Assembly (NCBI GenBank): GCA_023460155.1
Contig: JAEWRF010000090.1
Location: 1 to 23,548, forward strand
Length of the DNA: 23,548 nt
Source of the DNA: Bacillota bacterium
Lineage (GTDB): Bacteria; Bacillota; Clostridia; Oscillospirales; Acutalibacteraceae
Direction: 5' to 3'
Part shown: positions 14,979 to 23,260 of the stretch, piece by piece
Position numbering within the stretch: position 1 is the first letter of the stretch
Layout of the letters: the number at the start of each line of letters is the position of its first letter
Position numbers and translations under genes: made by a program
Notes under the pieces: model-generated
Told to the model about the DNA's origin: nothing
The model's database searches: none
Seen by the model: the letters and a program-made list of their open reading frames with translations, nothing else

Positions 14979-16232
14979 TCAGATCCTTATAATATCCGCG
15001 CCCAACAAAGCAAAGTTTTTCTCGATGTTTTCATATCCGCGGTCCAGGTGGTGCAGTCCGGTGATTTCCGTAACGCCCTGTGCCGCCAGTCCGGCCACAA
15101 CCATCGCCGCGCCGCCCCGCAGGTCGGTCGCCTCCACCGCGGCCCCGGAGAGCCGTTCGACGCCCTCCACAATCGCCACGCGGCCCTCCACCTTGACGTT
15201 CGCGCCCAAGCGGAGCAGCTCGCCGACATGCTTATACCGGCTTTCAAAGATGTTCTCCACAAATACGCTGGTTCCATCCGCCACGCAGGCCATTGCCATG
15301 ACGGGCGCCTGCGCGTCGGTCGGGAATCCGGGGTAGGGCATCGTGCGTATGTTCCGGATTCTCCCCAGTCTTTTCGGCGCCGCAATCCGGATTTTGTCCT
15401 TTCCGATTTCCAGACTGCACCCGCTTTCCTCCAGAATCGGCAGCACCGGAGCAATATGTTCCGGAATCACGCCTTCAATCGTCAGTGTGCTGCCGGTGGC
15501 GGCCGCCGCCGTAAGGAATGTTGCAGCCGCGATGCGGTCCGGAATCACGCGGTGCTCGCAGCCAGTCAGCTTTTCCACGCCTTCGATTGCGATCGTGCTG
15601 TTTCCCGCTCCCCTGACATGGGCTCCGCAGGCATTGAGGAAATCAGCCAGATCCATGATTTCCGGTTCCCGCGCCGCGTTATTTATGACGGTCTCCCCCT
15701 CGGCCAGAACGGCGGCGATGATGATGTTTTCCGTCGCCCCCACGCTCGGGAAAGATAGATTGATGGTCGTGCCCCTGAGCCGTTCCGGCGCCGTACAGTT
15801 CAGACAGCCGTGGTCCTCATCGATGATGACGCCCATCTTCCGGAGGGCGGAAAGATGCAGGTCAATCGGCCGCGGGCCAAGCTCGCACCCGCCTGGAAAA
15901 GAAAGAACCGCTTTGGCCATCCGGGTGACAATCGCGGCAAGAAAGATAATGGAGGAGCGCATTTCCCGCATCAGGTTGTCGGGTATCTCGAAATTGGAAG
16001 CCGTTCCGGGATCGACTGTAACGGTATCTTCCGACCGTTCCACCCTGCACCCCAAATGCTTGAGTATTTTGATGGCCGTGTCCACATCCGACAGCTGCGG
16101 GCAGTTGTGCAAAACGCATTCCCCACCGCAGATGAGTGTGGCCGCCATCAGCGGCAGCGTGCTGTTTTTCGCGCCGTGGATCTGGATTCCCCCCCTGAGC
16201 TGTCTCGCGCCGCTGATCAATAATTTCGACAT
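14979..16232 (-). CDS. murA: UDP-N-acetylglucosamine 1-carboxyvinyltransferase
   Basis: Cytoplasmic enzyme of 417 residues for the first committed step of peptidoglycan synthesis: transfer of enolpyruvate from PEP to UDP-GlcNAc, the step blocked by fosfomycin. Lys22 sits in IHGAKNS, and the reactive Cys116 in FPGGCELGPRPIDLH, so it is the fosfomycin-sensitive Cys type. PYPGFPTDAQAP and HHLDRGYENIEKNF, conserved in the family, are also present. In Bacillus the place between murG and divIB is held by murB; here murA takes it. Firmicutes often have two MurA paralogues, and which one this is cannot be told from the window. The ribosome binding site GGGGGTG lies in a possible stem (see findings). 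Confidence 0.97.
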   Translation of the reverse strand: MSKLLISGARQLRGGIQIHGAKNSTLPLMAATLICGGECVLHNCPQLSDVDTAIKILKHLGCRVERSEDTVTVDPGTASNFEIPDNLMREMRSSIIFLAAIVTRMAKAVLSFPGGCELGPRPIDLHLSALRKMGVIIDEDHGCLNCTAPERLRGTTINLSFPSVGATENIIIAAVLAEGETVINNAAREPEIMDLADFLNACGAHVRGAGNSTIAIEGVEKLTGCEHRVIPDRIAAATFLTAAAATGSTLTIEGVIPEHIAPVLPILEESGCSLEIGKDKIRIAAPKRLGRIRNIRTMPYPGFPTDAQAPVMAMACVADGTSVFVENIFESRYKHVGELLRLGANVKVEGRVAIVEGVERLSGAAVEATDLRGGAAMVVAGLAAQGVTEITGLHHLDRGYENIEKNFALLGADIIRI

Positions 16233-16297
16233 AGAAACACCCCCACAAAATCTGTTACCATATTATGCCGTGGGGGGCATTACGGTGACGGCGGGAT

Positions 16298-17422
16298 TCA
16301 GGCGCGTTCCGCCAGCACCTCTTTCATCACTTTCACAATCCGTTCGTTTGCATTCCGGATAGCCATTTTACGGGCGTTTTCCGCAAGCGCCGGGATGGTT
16401 TGGGGGGATACGAACAGCTCCTTTACCAAAGTGCAGAGTGCCTCGCCGGAAAGGTCCTTTTCTTCAAGGATCCGGGCGGCGCCTCGGCTGACGAGAGCCA
16501 TGGCATTGTGGTACTGATGGTTTTCCGCCACATTGGGCGAGGGAATCAGGATGGACGCCCGGCCGACGGCCTGCAGCTCGCTCAGGGAGATCGCCCCGGC
16601 CCGGCAGATGACGAGATCCGCCGCAGCGAGACAGTCCGGCATGTCGCTGATATACTCCCGGATATCCATTTCCTTATGTTCGGAAAGCTCGATCCCCTTC
16701 TCCTTTAACAGATCCGGGAACCACTTTCCCCACTGGCCGTAGCCGTGGATATGCTGAAACCGCCTGCTCTTCGCGCTCTCCGCGAGCAGGTCGGCAACGG
16801 CCTCGTTGATTTTGCGCGCCCCGAGGCTTCCCCCGAAGGAAAGGATCATCGGGCGCCCGTCCAGCCCGAGCTTTTGGCGGGCCGCGTCGCGGTCGGCGTG
16901 AAGCACTTCCTGCCGCACCGGATTTCCTGTCAGGACGCAGCGCGCCGCAGGGTCCAGATGCTTCTGCGCGTCCAGAACAGCCAAGAGCGTCCGGTCCGCA
17001 TGCTTTGACAGCATCTTGTTCGTGACACCGGGGTAGGCGTTCTGTTCGTGAATCACGGACGGGATCCCCAGTTTCATCGCTTCGCGCAGCACCGGGCCGG
17101 AGACATAGCCCCCGGTTCCGACGCAGATATCCGGGGCGAATTCCCGGAGAATGCGCTTCGCCTCCCGGCTTGCAGTGAAAACATGAACCACCGTCGCGGC
17201 GTTCTTTTTAATATTTTTCCAGCTCAGCTTCCGCTGAAAGCCGGAGATCGTAATGCTCCGGAAGGGATACCCCGCCTCCGGCACCAGGCGCTCTTCCATA
17301 CCGCCGTTCGCGCCGACATACAGGATCTGCACGTCCGGTTCGGTTTCACGCAGATAGCCGGCCACCGCAAGGGCCGGATTGATGTGTCCGGCGGTTCCGC
17401 CGCCGGCAAAAAGCACTTTCAT
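16298..17422 (-). CDS. murG: Undecaprenyldiphospho-muramoylpentapeptide beta-N-acetylglucosaminyltransferase
   Basis: GT-B glycosyltransferase of 374 residues, attached to the inner face of the membrane, which adds GlcNAc to lipid I to make lipid II. The N-terminal loop FAGGGTAGHINPALA (about 5-19), ICVGTGGYVSGPV, FGGSLGARKINEAV, and the UDP-GlcNAc-binding CRAGAISLSELQAVG followed by IPSPNVAENHQYHNA are all intact. The reading frame is open much further upstream, into ftsW, but ATG 17422 (MKVLFAGGG) is the start: AGGAG lies 8 bases upstream and family similarity begins here. It follows ftsW by 37 bases. Confidence 0.97.
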   Translation of the reverse strand: MKVLFAGGGTAGHINPALAVAGYLRETEPDVQILYVGANGGMEERLVPEAGYPFRSITISGFQRKLSWKNIKKNAATVVHVFTASREAKRILREFAPDICVGTGGYVSGPVLREAMKLGIPSVIHEQNAYPGVTNKMLSKHADRTLLAVLDAQKHLDPAARCVLTGNPVRQEVLHADRDAARQKLGLDGRPMILSFGGSLGARKINEAVADLLAESAKSRRFQHIHGYGQWGKWFPDLLKEKGIELSEHKEMDIREYISDMPDCLAAADLVICRAGAISLSELQAVGRASILIPSPNVAENHQYHNAMALVSRGAARILEEKDLSGEALCTLVKELFVSPQTIPALAENARKMAIRNANERIVKVMKEVLAERA

Positions 17423-17459
17423 TTTCTGACTCCTATGTTGCTTTCTCGAAATTTTAACG

Positions 17460-18692
17460 CTATGTCTTTTCAATCGTCGACGTTCGTGAAATGGACAGAA
17501 CGATCCCCATTTCCGCCAACAGCAAGACAAGCGAAGATCCTCCGTAGCTGAAGAACGGCAGGCTGATGCCGGTATTGGGAATCGTATTGGTGACGACGGC
17601 GATGTTGAGAACCACCTGAAGCCCGACCTGAACCACCAGACCAATGCCGAGCAGCATCCCAAATTTATCCTTTGCCTTGAGGGAAATGGTTACGCCGCGC
17701 CACACCAGCATCCCGAACAGCAGGATGATGATCAGGGCGCCGATGAAACCAAGTTCCTCGCAGACGATGGCGAAAATGAAATCGTTCTGCGGCTCCGGGA
17801 GATACAGGTACTTCTGCCTGGACTGCCCGAGGCCGAGGCCGAGCAGGCCGCCGGAACCGATGGCGTAAAGGGACTGCCGCGTCTGCCAGGTATCCGCGAT
17901 CAGTTCCTTGCTCGCGTTGGAAAACGGATCCAGCCAGGCCGCGATGCGGTCGTTGGCATAAGTAAACTCTTTGGTAAACATTACGAGGTAGGCTACCCCG
18001 CTCGCGAGCGCGCCGAAGGCGATTCCGAACCAGCGCAGTTTCACACCCCCGATGAACAGCATTACCCCCGCGAGAATCGCAACGATAACGGTCGCGGAGA
18101 CATGCGGCTCCCACAGCAGGAGAGCTGCCGTCACGCCCAGAATCAGAAGGTAAGGCAGCACGCCATAGCGGAATGTGCCCATCCGCTTGAAATTGATGGA
18201 AATCAGGTGGGCAAACATCAGAACAAGGGCAAATTTCGCAATCTCGGAAGGCTGAAGCTGCCCGAGCGGCCCGAGGGTTATCCAGCGGTGAACCCCGTTG
18301 ATTGCGGGCATAAAGCGCACCAGCACCAGCAGGGCATAGGAAAAGATCAGAACCGGCACTGCGAACTTGTGGAAATGATGATAATCAAAGTAGGATACGG
18401 CAAACATCACGACAACGCCGAAAACGGCAAATACCGCCTGCTTGCTGATAAAAAAGTAGCTGTTCCCGTAATGGTAATACGCGTACGCGTAGCTTGCCGA
18501 GAACATCATCACGAGACCGATGACCACCAGAACCAGCACCAGAAACAGGAACGGAAGGTCGAGCCCCGCCCGGACGGAGAAGACCCGGAACTTTTTTGCC
18601 AGCCGTCCGCGGGCAGACACAGGCAAGCCGGGCTCCTTCGGCGCAGCGGAACGCCGCGGCATCGCCGTGATGTTTCCGGATGAATTCGGCAT
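17460..18692 (-). CDS. ftsW: SEDS peptidoglycan glycosyltransferase FtsW / SpoVE
   Basis: Polytopic membrane protein of 410 residues of the SEDS family, which polymerises lipid II at the septum with a class B PBP partner. A basic cytosolic tail of about 45 residues precedes roughly ten membrane helices. Family blocks include the GVHRWITLGPLGQLQPSEIAK region, AWLDPF, GSGGLLGLGLGQSRQKYLYLPEPQNDFIFA, and NTGISLPFFSYGGSS near the C-terminus. Its place after mraY and before murG is that of ftsW/spoVE; in spore formers the gene here may serve sporulation (SpoVE), division, or both. ATG 18692 has GAGGGAG upstream. The 109-base gap to mraY contains no gene; murD often lies there in other Firmicutes. 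Confidence 0.93.
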   Translation of the reverse strand: MPNSSGNITAMPRRSAAPKEPGLPVSARGRLAKKFRVFSVRAGLDLPFLFLVLVLVVIGLVMMFSASYAYAYYHYGNSYFFISKQAVFAVFGVVVMFAVSYFDYHHFHKFAVPVLIFSYALLVLVRFMPAINGVHRWITLGPLGQLQPSEIAKFALVLMFAHLISINFKRMGTFRYGVLPYLLILGVTAALLLWEPHVSATVIVAILAGVMLFIGGVKLRWFGIAFGALASGVAYLVMFTKEFTYANDRIAAWLDPFSNASKELIADTWQTRQSLYAIGSGGLLGLGLGQSRQKYLYLPEPQNDFIFAIVCEELGFIGALIIILLFGMLVWRGVTISLKAKDKFGMLLGIGLVVQVGLQVVLNIAVVTNTIPNTGISLPFFSYGGSSLVLLLAEMGIVLSISRTSTIEKT

Positions 18693-18801
18693 GATCGTCT
18701 CCCTCGCTTCCGTTGAATTTGCCAGGGCCTTGTTTGTAAAAACGCAGCCTTCATAATATAACCATATCGGTGCCGCCTAATGTGTCGGTTTTCGGCGGAT
18801 T

Positions 18802-19812
18802 TCAAAGGCCGTATACGACCAGAAGAATCGAAATTGCACCGAAAAACGCGGTAACGGCACTGAACACCGTGCAGATTTTCGCCTCGCTCCAGCCACAGAG
18901 CTCAAAATGATGGTGAATTGGGCTCATTTTGAAAATTCTCTTGCCGTGTGTCCATTTAAAATAACTTACCTGCAGCACCACGGAAAGAATTTCGCAGATA
19001 TAAATAATCCCGACCGGCAAAATCAGGATCGGCAGGTTCAGGGCGAAGCCGTAAGCACAGACCAGGCCGCCCAAAAAAAGGGATCCGGTATCCCCCATAA
19101 AAACCTTGGCGGGGTGGAGATTCCACACCAGGAATCCGAGGCAGCCGCCCGCCCCGGCGGCGGTGAGAATGCCGACCGGGAAAAGCTGCAGAACCCCGGC
19201 CATGATCATAAAGGAAGCAGAAACAAAAAAAGTCACCGACGCGTTCAAGCCGTCGATTCCATCAGTAAAGTTTACGGCGTTCATTATGCCGACAATGCCG
19301 AAAAAGGAAAGAATCCAATACCATATTCCCAGATTCACTCCGCCCACAAACGGAATCAGCGTGGATGAACCGGCCCCGGCAAGAGAAAGGGAACACAGGT
19401 AGCCTCCCGCAACCAGGAATTGAAGCACCAGTTTCTGCTTTGCGTTCAGGCCGAGGTTCCGCTTTTTTACCACCTTGATATAATCATCCAGAAACCCGAT
19501 AAACCCGGACGCACAGGCAAGAAGAAGCCCGCTCACGATCTTGATCTGCAGAACCATGTCAACCACCGGACTTCTGCCGGTCATCTGGTAATAAAGCGGG
19601 ATGCAGATCAGCACGGAGACGATGATCCCCAGAATGAACAGGAAGCCTCCCATGGTAGGCGTTCCGTTCTTTTTTTTGTGCCACGTCGGCCCGGATTCCC
19701 GTATCGTCTGGCTGAAATTGATCTTATGAAGGAACGGCACCAGACGGATTCCAAGCAGTGCCGTAACCGCAAAAGCGATCACCGCCGCCGCAAATGTCCA
19801 GATTAAATTCAT
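18802..19812 (-). CDS. mraY: Phospho-N-acetylmuramoyl-pentapeptide-transferase
   Basis: Integral membrane enzyme of 336 residues with about ten helices that joins UDP-MurNAc-pentapeptide to undecaprenyl phosphate, giving lipid I. Active-site blocks are present: FLDDYIKVVKKRNLGLNAKQK (paired Asp), NFTDGIDGLNAS, the cytosolic LHPAKVFMGDTGSLFLGG, and MSPIHHHFELCGWSE near the C-terminus. The frame extends to 19842, but GAGGGTGG lies inside that extension, so ATG 19812 (MNLIWTF) is used. It follows the Mur-like small protein by 44 bases and feeds MurG two genes downstream. Confidence 0.97.
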   Translation of the reverse strand: MNLIWTFAAAVIAFAVTALLGIRLVPFLHKINFSQTIRESGPTWHKKKNGTPTMGGFLFILGIIVSVLICIPLYYQMTGRSPVVDMVLQIKIVSGLLLACASGFIGFLDDYIKVVKKRNLGLNAKQKLVLQFLVAGGYLCSLSLAGAGSSTLIPFVGGVNLGIWYWILSFFGIVGIMNAVNFTDGIDGLNASVTFFVSASFMIMAGVLQLFPVGILTAAGAGGCLGFLVWNLHPAKVFMGDTGSLFLGGLVCAYGFALNLPILILPVGIIYICEILSVVLQVSYFKWTHGKRIFKMSPIHHHFELCGWSEAKICTVFSAVTAFFGAISILLVVYGL

Positions 19813-19856
19813 GTTTGTTCCACCCTCACTGTGAAATGGCAATTTGAAGTTTTCCG

Positions 19857-20381
19857 TCAGCAGCCCTGCCGGATCAGCGCAAAATCAATCCGGTTCAGGG
19901 CCTCCAGCGCATCCGCAAACGGAACGCCCGCCCCGACGGCGGCGGCGAAAGCGGCCAGCGCCGAAACAGCATCCACCGGATCTTCGGAGCGGAGTCTGAC
20001 GCGCCCGATGATGCCGATGCCGACCATTTCAAAAGCAACCGAGCCGTCCCGGGCCGTCCGGATATTCCGAACGGTGAAATCGGCTCCGTTCTCCGTCATG
20101 GAATAGGTGATGATCTGCGAAAAAGAGGAAGGATCGAGACCCGAGGCCAGACCGTATTCAACCGCGCACACCGGCCTGCCCGGGGGCAGTGCCTCCCGCT
20201 CCGTCTGTGCACACAGAAGGCAGACGGAAGGCAAAGATGCCGGCGGAAGTGCTCCCTGTGAAAAGACCGAGAAGCATTCCTCCCGCCCGCAGAGCCCAAG
20301 GATCGACCGCAGAATGTCGGCGGAACAGCCTTCGCTCTCATAAACGGCAATTATTTTTTTCAAACATCCGCGTCGACTCAC
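19857..20381 (-). CDS. Short Mur-ligase-like protein lacking a P-loop (putative pseudoenzyme)
   Basis: Protein of 174 residues with no signal peptide or membrane helix. Residues 90-162 read like the end of a Mur-ligase central domain: IITYSMTENGADFTVRNIR, then a Phe-containing strand, GRVRL, and an Ala-rich helix SALAAFAAAVGAGVPFADALEAL. The N-terminus, KKIIAVYESEGCSADILRSIL, has the layout of the Mur P-loop strand and helix, but the GTxGKT residues are replaced (ESEGCS). The intervening substrate-binding region is much shortened and the C-terminal ligase domain is missing. It sits where murE/murF normally lie, 32 bases after the PBP gene and 44 before mraY. GTG 20381 has AAAGGGG upstream. 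Catalysis is unlikely; a scaffold role or a relict are both possible. The resemblance is judged by eye. Confidence 0.6.
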   Translation of the reverse strand: MSRRGCLKKIIAVYESEGCSADILRSILGLCGREECFSVFSQGALPPASLPSVCLLCAQTEREALPPGRPVCAVEYGLASGLDPSSFSQIITYSMTENGADFTVRNIRTARDGSVAFEMVGIGIIGRVRLRSEDPVDAVSALAAFAAAVGAGVPFADALEALNRIDFALIRQGC

Positions 20382-20413
20382 ACGTGTCGCCCCTTTCTCC
20401 GCCTGAAAACGGT

Positions 20414-22633
20414 TTACTCCACCTGATTCTGCTCCGCAAACGTCACCGTAACCACCGTACCCGGCGGCACCTTCGTCCCGGCCGCAATATCCTGTTTGGT
20501 GGAAATCGTGTTGGTCCCCGTGAGGGCAGCTCCCGTGATACTGATGTTGACCCCCGCGTCGGCGGCCGCTTTGTTTGCCTGCGTGAGCGGCAGACCGGTC
20601 AGCTTCGGCACTTCCACCGTCTTCGAAGAGCTCTGCGTATCCGTAAACAGAATCACAGAGCCGTTCTGCGGAACCGACTTGCCGGATTCCGGCACCTGGG
20701 AAACCACCTTCGCCCCGCTGCCGTAGATGGTCGGGGTAAGGCCTTTGGTTGTAACGGTTTTTTTTGCATCTGCGACGGAGAGACCAACAACGGACGGCGC
20801 CGGGATATCCAGCTTTGCCAGCTCCGTTGCAGAGTACCGTGGCTGTATGCCGAGGTACGGCAGAATTTCCGTCATCGTACTGAGGAAAGTCGGGCCGGCG
20901 ACCGGGCTGCCGTAATAGCCGTTCGGGCCGTGCGGCTCGTCGTAGAATACCAGCATGATATACTGCGGATCGTCCGCGGGTGCAAACCCGCAGTAGGAAG
21001 AGATGTATTCATCTTTTCCGGTTTTGTTCTTGACCTCCGTCTTTTCCGAGGTTCCCGTTTTCCCCGCGATGCGGTAGCCGGGAATATAGCCGCTCTTCGC
21101 GGTACCGGTGGTCGCATCCTCTTTTAGAATTGCGCACATCCGTTTTGAAGTATCCGACGAGATCACCTGCCGTTTGGAAGCGGTATTCGCCGACTGAACG
21201 ATATTGCCGTCGCTGTCGACGATCTGGCCGACAACGTGCGGCTGCACGAGATATCCCCCGTTTGCGACCGCGGCGGCCGCCGTGATCATCTGAATCGGCG
21301 TAATGCTGAAGCTCTGTCCGAACGCTGATGTGGCGAGCTCCACCGGGTTGAGCTGATCCGCCGTGTAGTAGATACTGCGGGATTCGCCCGGCAGATCGAT
21401 CCCCGTTTTCTTTGTAAAGCCGAACGCATCGAAGTACTTAAAAAACAGCTGCGGACCTAAAAGAGCGCCGACCTTCATGAACACCACATTGCTGGATTTG
21501 CAGATTCCCTGGGCGAACGTCAGCTGACCGAACCCGCCGGGCTGCCAGTCGTGGATTTGCCTTCCACCGATGGTCAGATACCACGGGCAGCTGAACGTAG
21601 TATTCTCATTGACCAGCTTTTCCTCCATGGCCGAGGCGCCGGGAACCATCTTGAAAACGGAACCCGGGTGATAAGTGTCGCTGACGCATTTATTTCTCCA
21701 CTGGGCTTCCTGCGCGTCCCGCAGCGCTTTCGTGCGGGCTTCGCCCTGCGGCATCTTATTAATGGCGGCCGCTTCGGTGGGATCCTTGATCGTGAACGGG
21801 TCATTGGGGTCGAAATCGCCTTTTACGGCCATGCCGAGTATTGCCCCGGTCTTCACGTTCATAATGATCGCACAGCCGCGGTTCTGCACCTTATTTTCCT
21901 CAAGGCCCTCCTCGAGGTTTTTCTCAAGAAAATGCTGAACCACCTCGTCGATGGTAAGAACAAGACTATCGCCGTTCTGGGCGGGCACTTCCTGTTCGTA
22001 TTGGAACGGCATATCGGTGCCGATCGCATTTTTGGCAGTCACGAGCTTACCGGAAACCCCGGTAAGGTAACTGTCATATTGAGCCTCCACACCGGCTAAG
22101 CCCTGACTGTCCGTCCCGGTGAAACCGAGCACCGTCGAGGCGAAGGCGCCGTACGGATAGTAGCGCTTATAATCCTCCAGAAGGCGGATACCGTTGTCGA
22201 TGTTGTTTTTGTTCTTGAACGCAACGATCTGGTCCTTTACGTCGGACTCGACCTTCCCTTTCAGCACATCGTAATAGGTTTTCTTCTGGGAACGCTGCAG
22301 GATGTCGTTTTTATCCATATTGAGGATTTTTGCGAGCCCGTCCGCGATCAGTTCCCGGTTTTTGTCCGTGATGAAGGCAGGTTCCAGAACCACCTTCCAT
22401 ACGGTCGCGCTCTGAGCGAGCGGTTTCATGTTGCAGTCATAAATAGTGCCCCGCTGGGCATTCAGCGGGGTGTTTTTCAGCTGCTGGTCGACCGCCTTCA
22501 TTTCCAGACTCGCGCCCTCCACCAGTTGGAGGCGCGCCAGACTGCAGATAATCGCGCCGAAGCCGATCACCATAACCACAAACAGAATAAAGACCGTGCG
22601 GCGCCACATCCGGATCGTTGTTCCCTTTGCCAT
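20414..22633 (-). CDS. ftsI: Class B penicillin-binding protein with two PASTA domains (FtsI/SpoVD type)
   Basis: Membrane-anchored transpeptidase of 739 residues that cross-links septal (or spore cortex) peptidoglycan, working with the FtsW/SpoVE polymerase encoded downstream. One N-terminal membrane helix (about 13-34) precedes the pedestal domain with RGTIYDCN (61-68). In the transpeptidase domain Ser325 lies in HPGSVFK (SxxK), SSN at 380-382 is the second motif, and KTGTS at 525-529 the third. Two PASTA domains follow at about 609-666 and 671-734. In Bacillus this place holds pbpB and spoVD; here one gene fills it, so it may be the division PBP, the SpoVD equivalent, or both. ATG 22633 has GGGAGGA upstream. 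The 106-base gap before it holds nothing recognisable. Confidence 0.93.
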   Translation of the reverse strand: MAKGTTIRMWRRTVFILFVVMVIGFGAIICSLARLQLVEGASLEMKAVDQQLKNTPLNAQRGTIYDCNMKPLAQSATVWKVVLEPAFITDKNRELIADGLAKILNMDKNDILQRSQKKTYYDVLKGKVESDVKDQIVAFKNKNNIDNGIRLLEDYKRYYPYGAFASTVLGFTGTDSQGLAGVEAQYDSYLTGVSGKLVTAKNAIGTDMPFQYEQEVPAQNGDSLVLTIDEVVQHFLEKNLEEGLEENKVQNRGCAIIMNVKTGAILGMAVKGDFDPNDPFTIKDPTEAAAINKMPQGEARTKALRDAQEAQWRNKCVSDTYHPGSVFKMVPGASAMEEKLVNENTTFSCPWYLTIGGRQIHDWQPGGFGQLTFAQGICKSSNVVFMKVGALLGPQLFFKYFDAFGFTKKTGIDLPGESRSIYYTADQLNPVELATSAFGQSFSITPIQMITAAAAVANGGYLVQPHVVGQIVDSDGNIVQSANTASKRQVISSDTSKRMCAILKEDATTGTAKSGYIPGYRIAGKTGTSEKTEVKNKTGKDEYISSYCGFAPADDPQYIMLVFYDEPHGPNGYYGSPVAGPTFLSTMTEILPYLGIQPRYSATELAKLDIPAPSVVGLSVADAKKTVTTKGLTPTIYGSGAKVVSQVPESGKSVPQNGSVILFTDTQSSSKTVEVPKLTGLPLTQANKAAADAGVNISITGAALTGTNTISTKQDIAAGTKVPPGTVVTVTFAEQNQVE

Positions 22634-22739
22634 CTGTCAGTTCCTCCCGATCTGCCGCAACAGCTTATTGCACGCCCTCTCGGCCGACGATTCCGCGGAT
22701 CCCTCTCAATCACAAATTATTACGGAGCTGACCCGCACT

Positions 22740-23240
22740 TTATGACAGGTATTGGCGCAGGAAGCCCCAGAGCTTCCCGAGCAGCCCGGAATTGCCGTCT
22801 TTCTGGACAATTTCAGCCTTGTCCCCTTTGGAAAGCTGAACGGTCGTCACCTGATCCTGTGTCGCCTTTTTCATGCCCAGCTTTTGGGTCGCGTAATTTT
22901 CCACCGTCTCCAGCGAAAGCTTGGAATCAGATTTCATCTGAAGCTGGGTATAGTCGCTCTGACTTTCGCCCAGTGTTTTTGTGGCCGCAGAAAGGGACTC
23001 CGTCAGTTCCGTCAGCTGAACCTGCCCGTAAATAAAGGAACCCACAAGCCCGGCAATCACTACAAAAGCCATGGCGGCGGGCACAATTCTGCCGAGCCGG
23101 TGCTTGGGCCGACGGTTTTCTTCCAGCCTTTCCTGCGGAAGCTCGATCACGTTTGGCTTTTGTGCAGGCGCCTCCTGTGCCTTCCGTTTCGGCTCGAACA
23201 TTGCAAAATCATAGGCCGTACTGCCGTTCCGTGATGCCAT
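22740..23240 (-). CDS. ftsL: FtsL-like cell division protein
   Basis: Bitopic membrane protein of 166 residues. A polar, charged cytosolic part (1-51) is followed by one membrane helix (about 52-72), a short coiled coil (about 74-105), and the segment VENYATQKLGMKKATQDQV (113-131), typical of FtsL/DivIC proteins. Its place between rsmH and the class B PBP is that of ftsL. FtsL joins DivIB and DivIC at the septum and activates FtsW-PBP. A start at 23249 is in frame but abuts GGGAG, so ATG 23240 is preferred. It begins 20 bases after the rsmH stop. The family is poorly conserved, so the call rests on topology, motif and position. Confidence 0.87.
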   Translation of the reverse strand: MASRNGSTAYDFAMFEPKRKAQEAPAQKPNVIELPQERLEENRRPKHRLGRIVPAAMAFVVIAGLVGSFIYGQVQLTELTESLSAATKTLGESQSDYTQLQMKSDSKLSLETVENYATQKLGMKKATQDQVTTVQLSKGDKAEIVQKDGNSGLLGKLWGFLRQYLS

Positions 23241-23260
23241 TTTAACCATCTCCCATTCGA

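Noticed and set aside
17423..17662. Upstream extension of the murG reading frame into ftsW
   Set aside because: It is the ftsW sequence read in another frame. MurG similarity and the ribosome binding site begin at 17422.
18714..18727. GTTGAATTTGCC shared between the ftsW and corA upstream regions
   Set aside because: A single shared 12-base word is expected by chance in a window of this size, and the two copies are not placed alike relative to promoters or starts.
18693..18801. Possible small gene between mraY and ftsW (the usual murD place)
   Set aside because: The open frames here run into ftsW in the wrong frame, are Arg/Cys-rich, and have no ribosome binding site. No murD remnant was seen.
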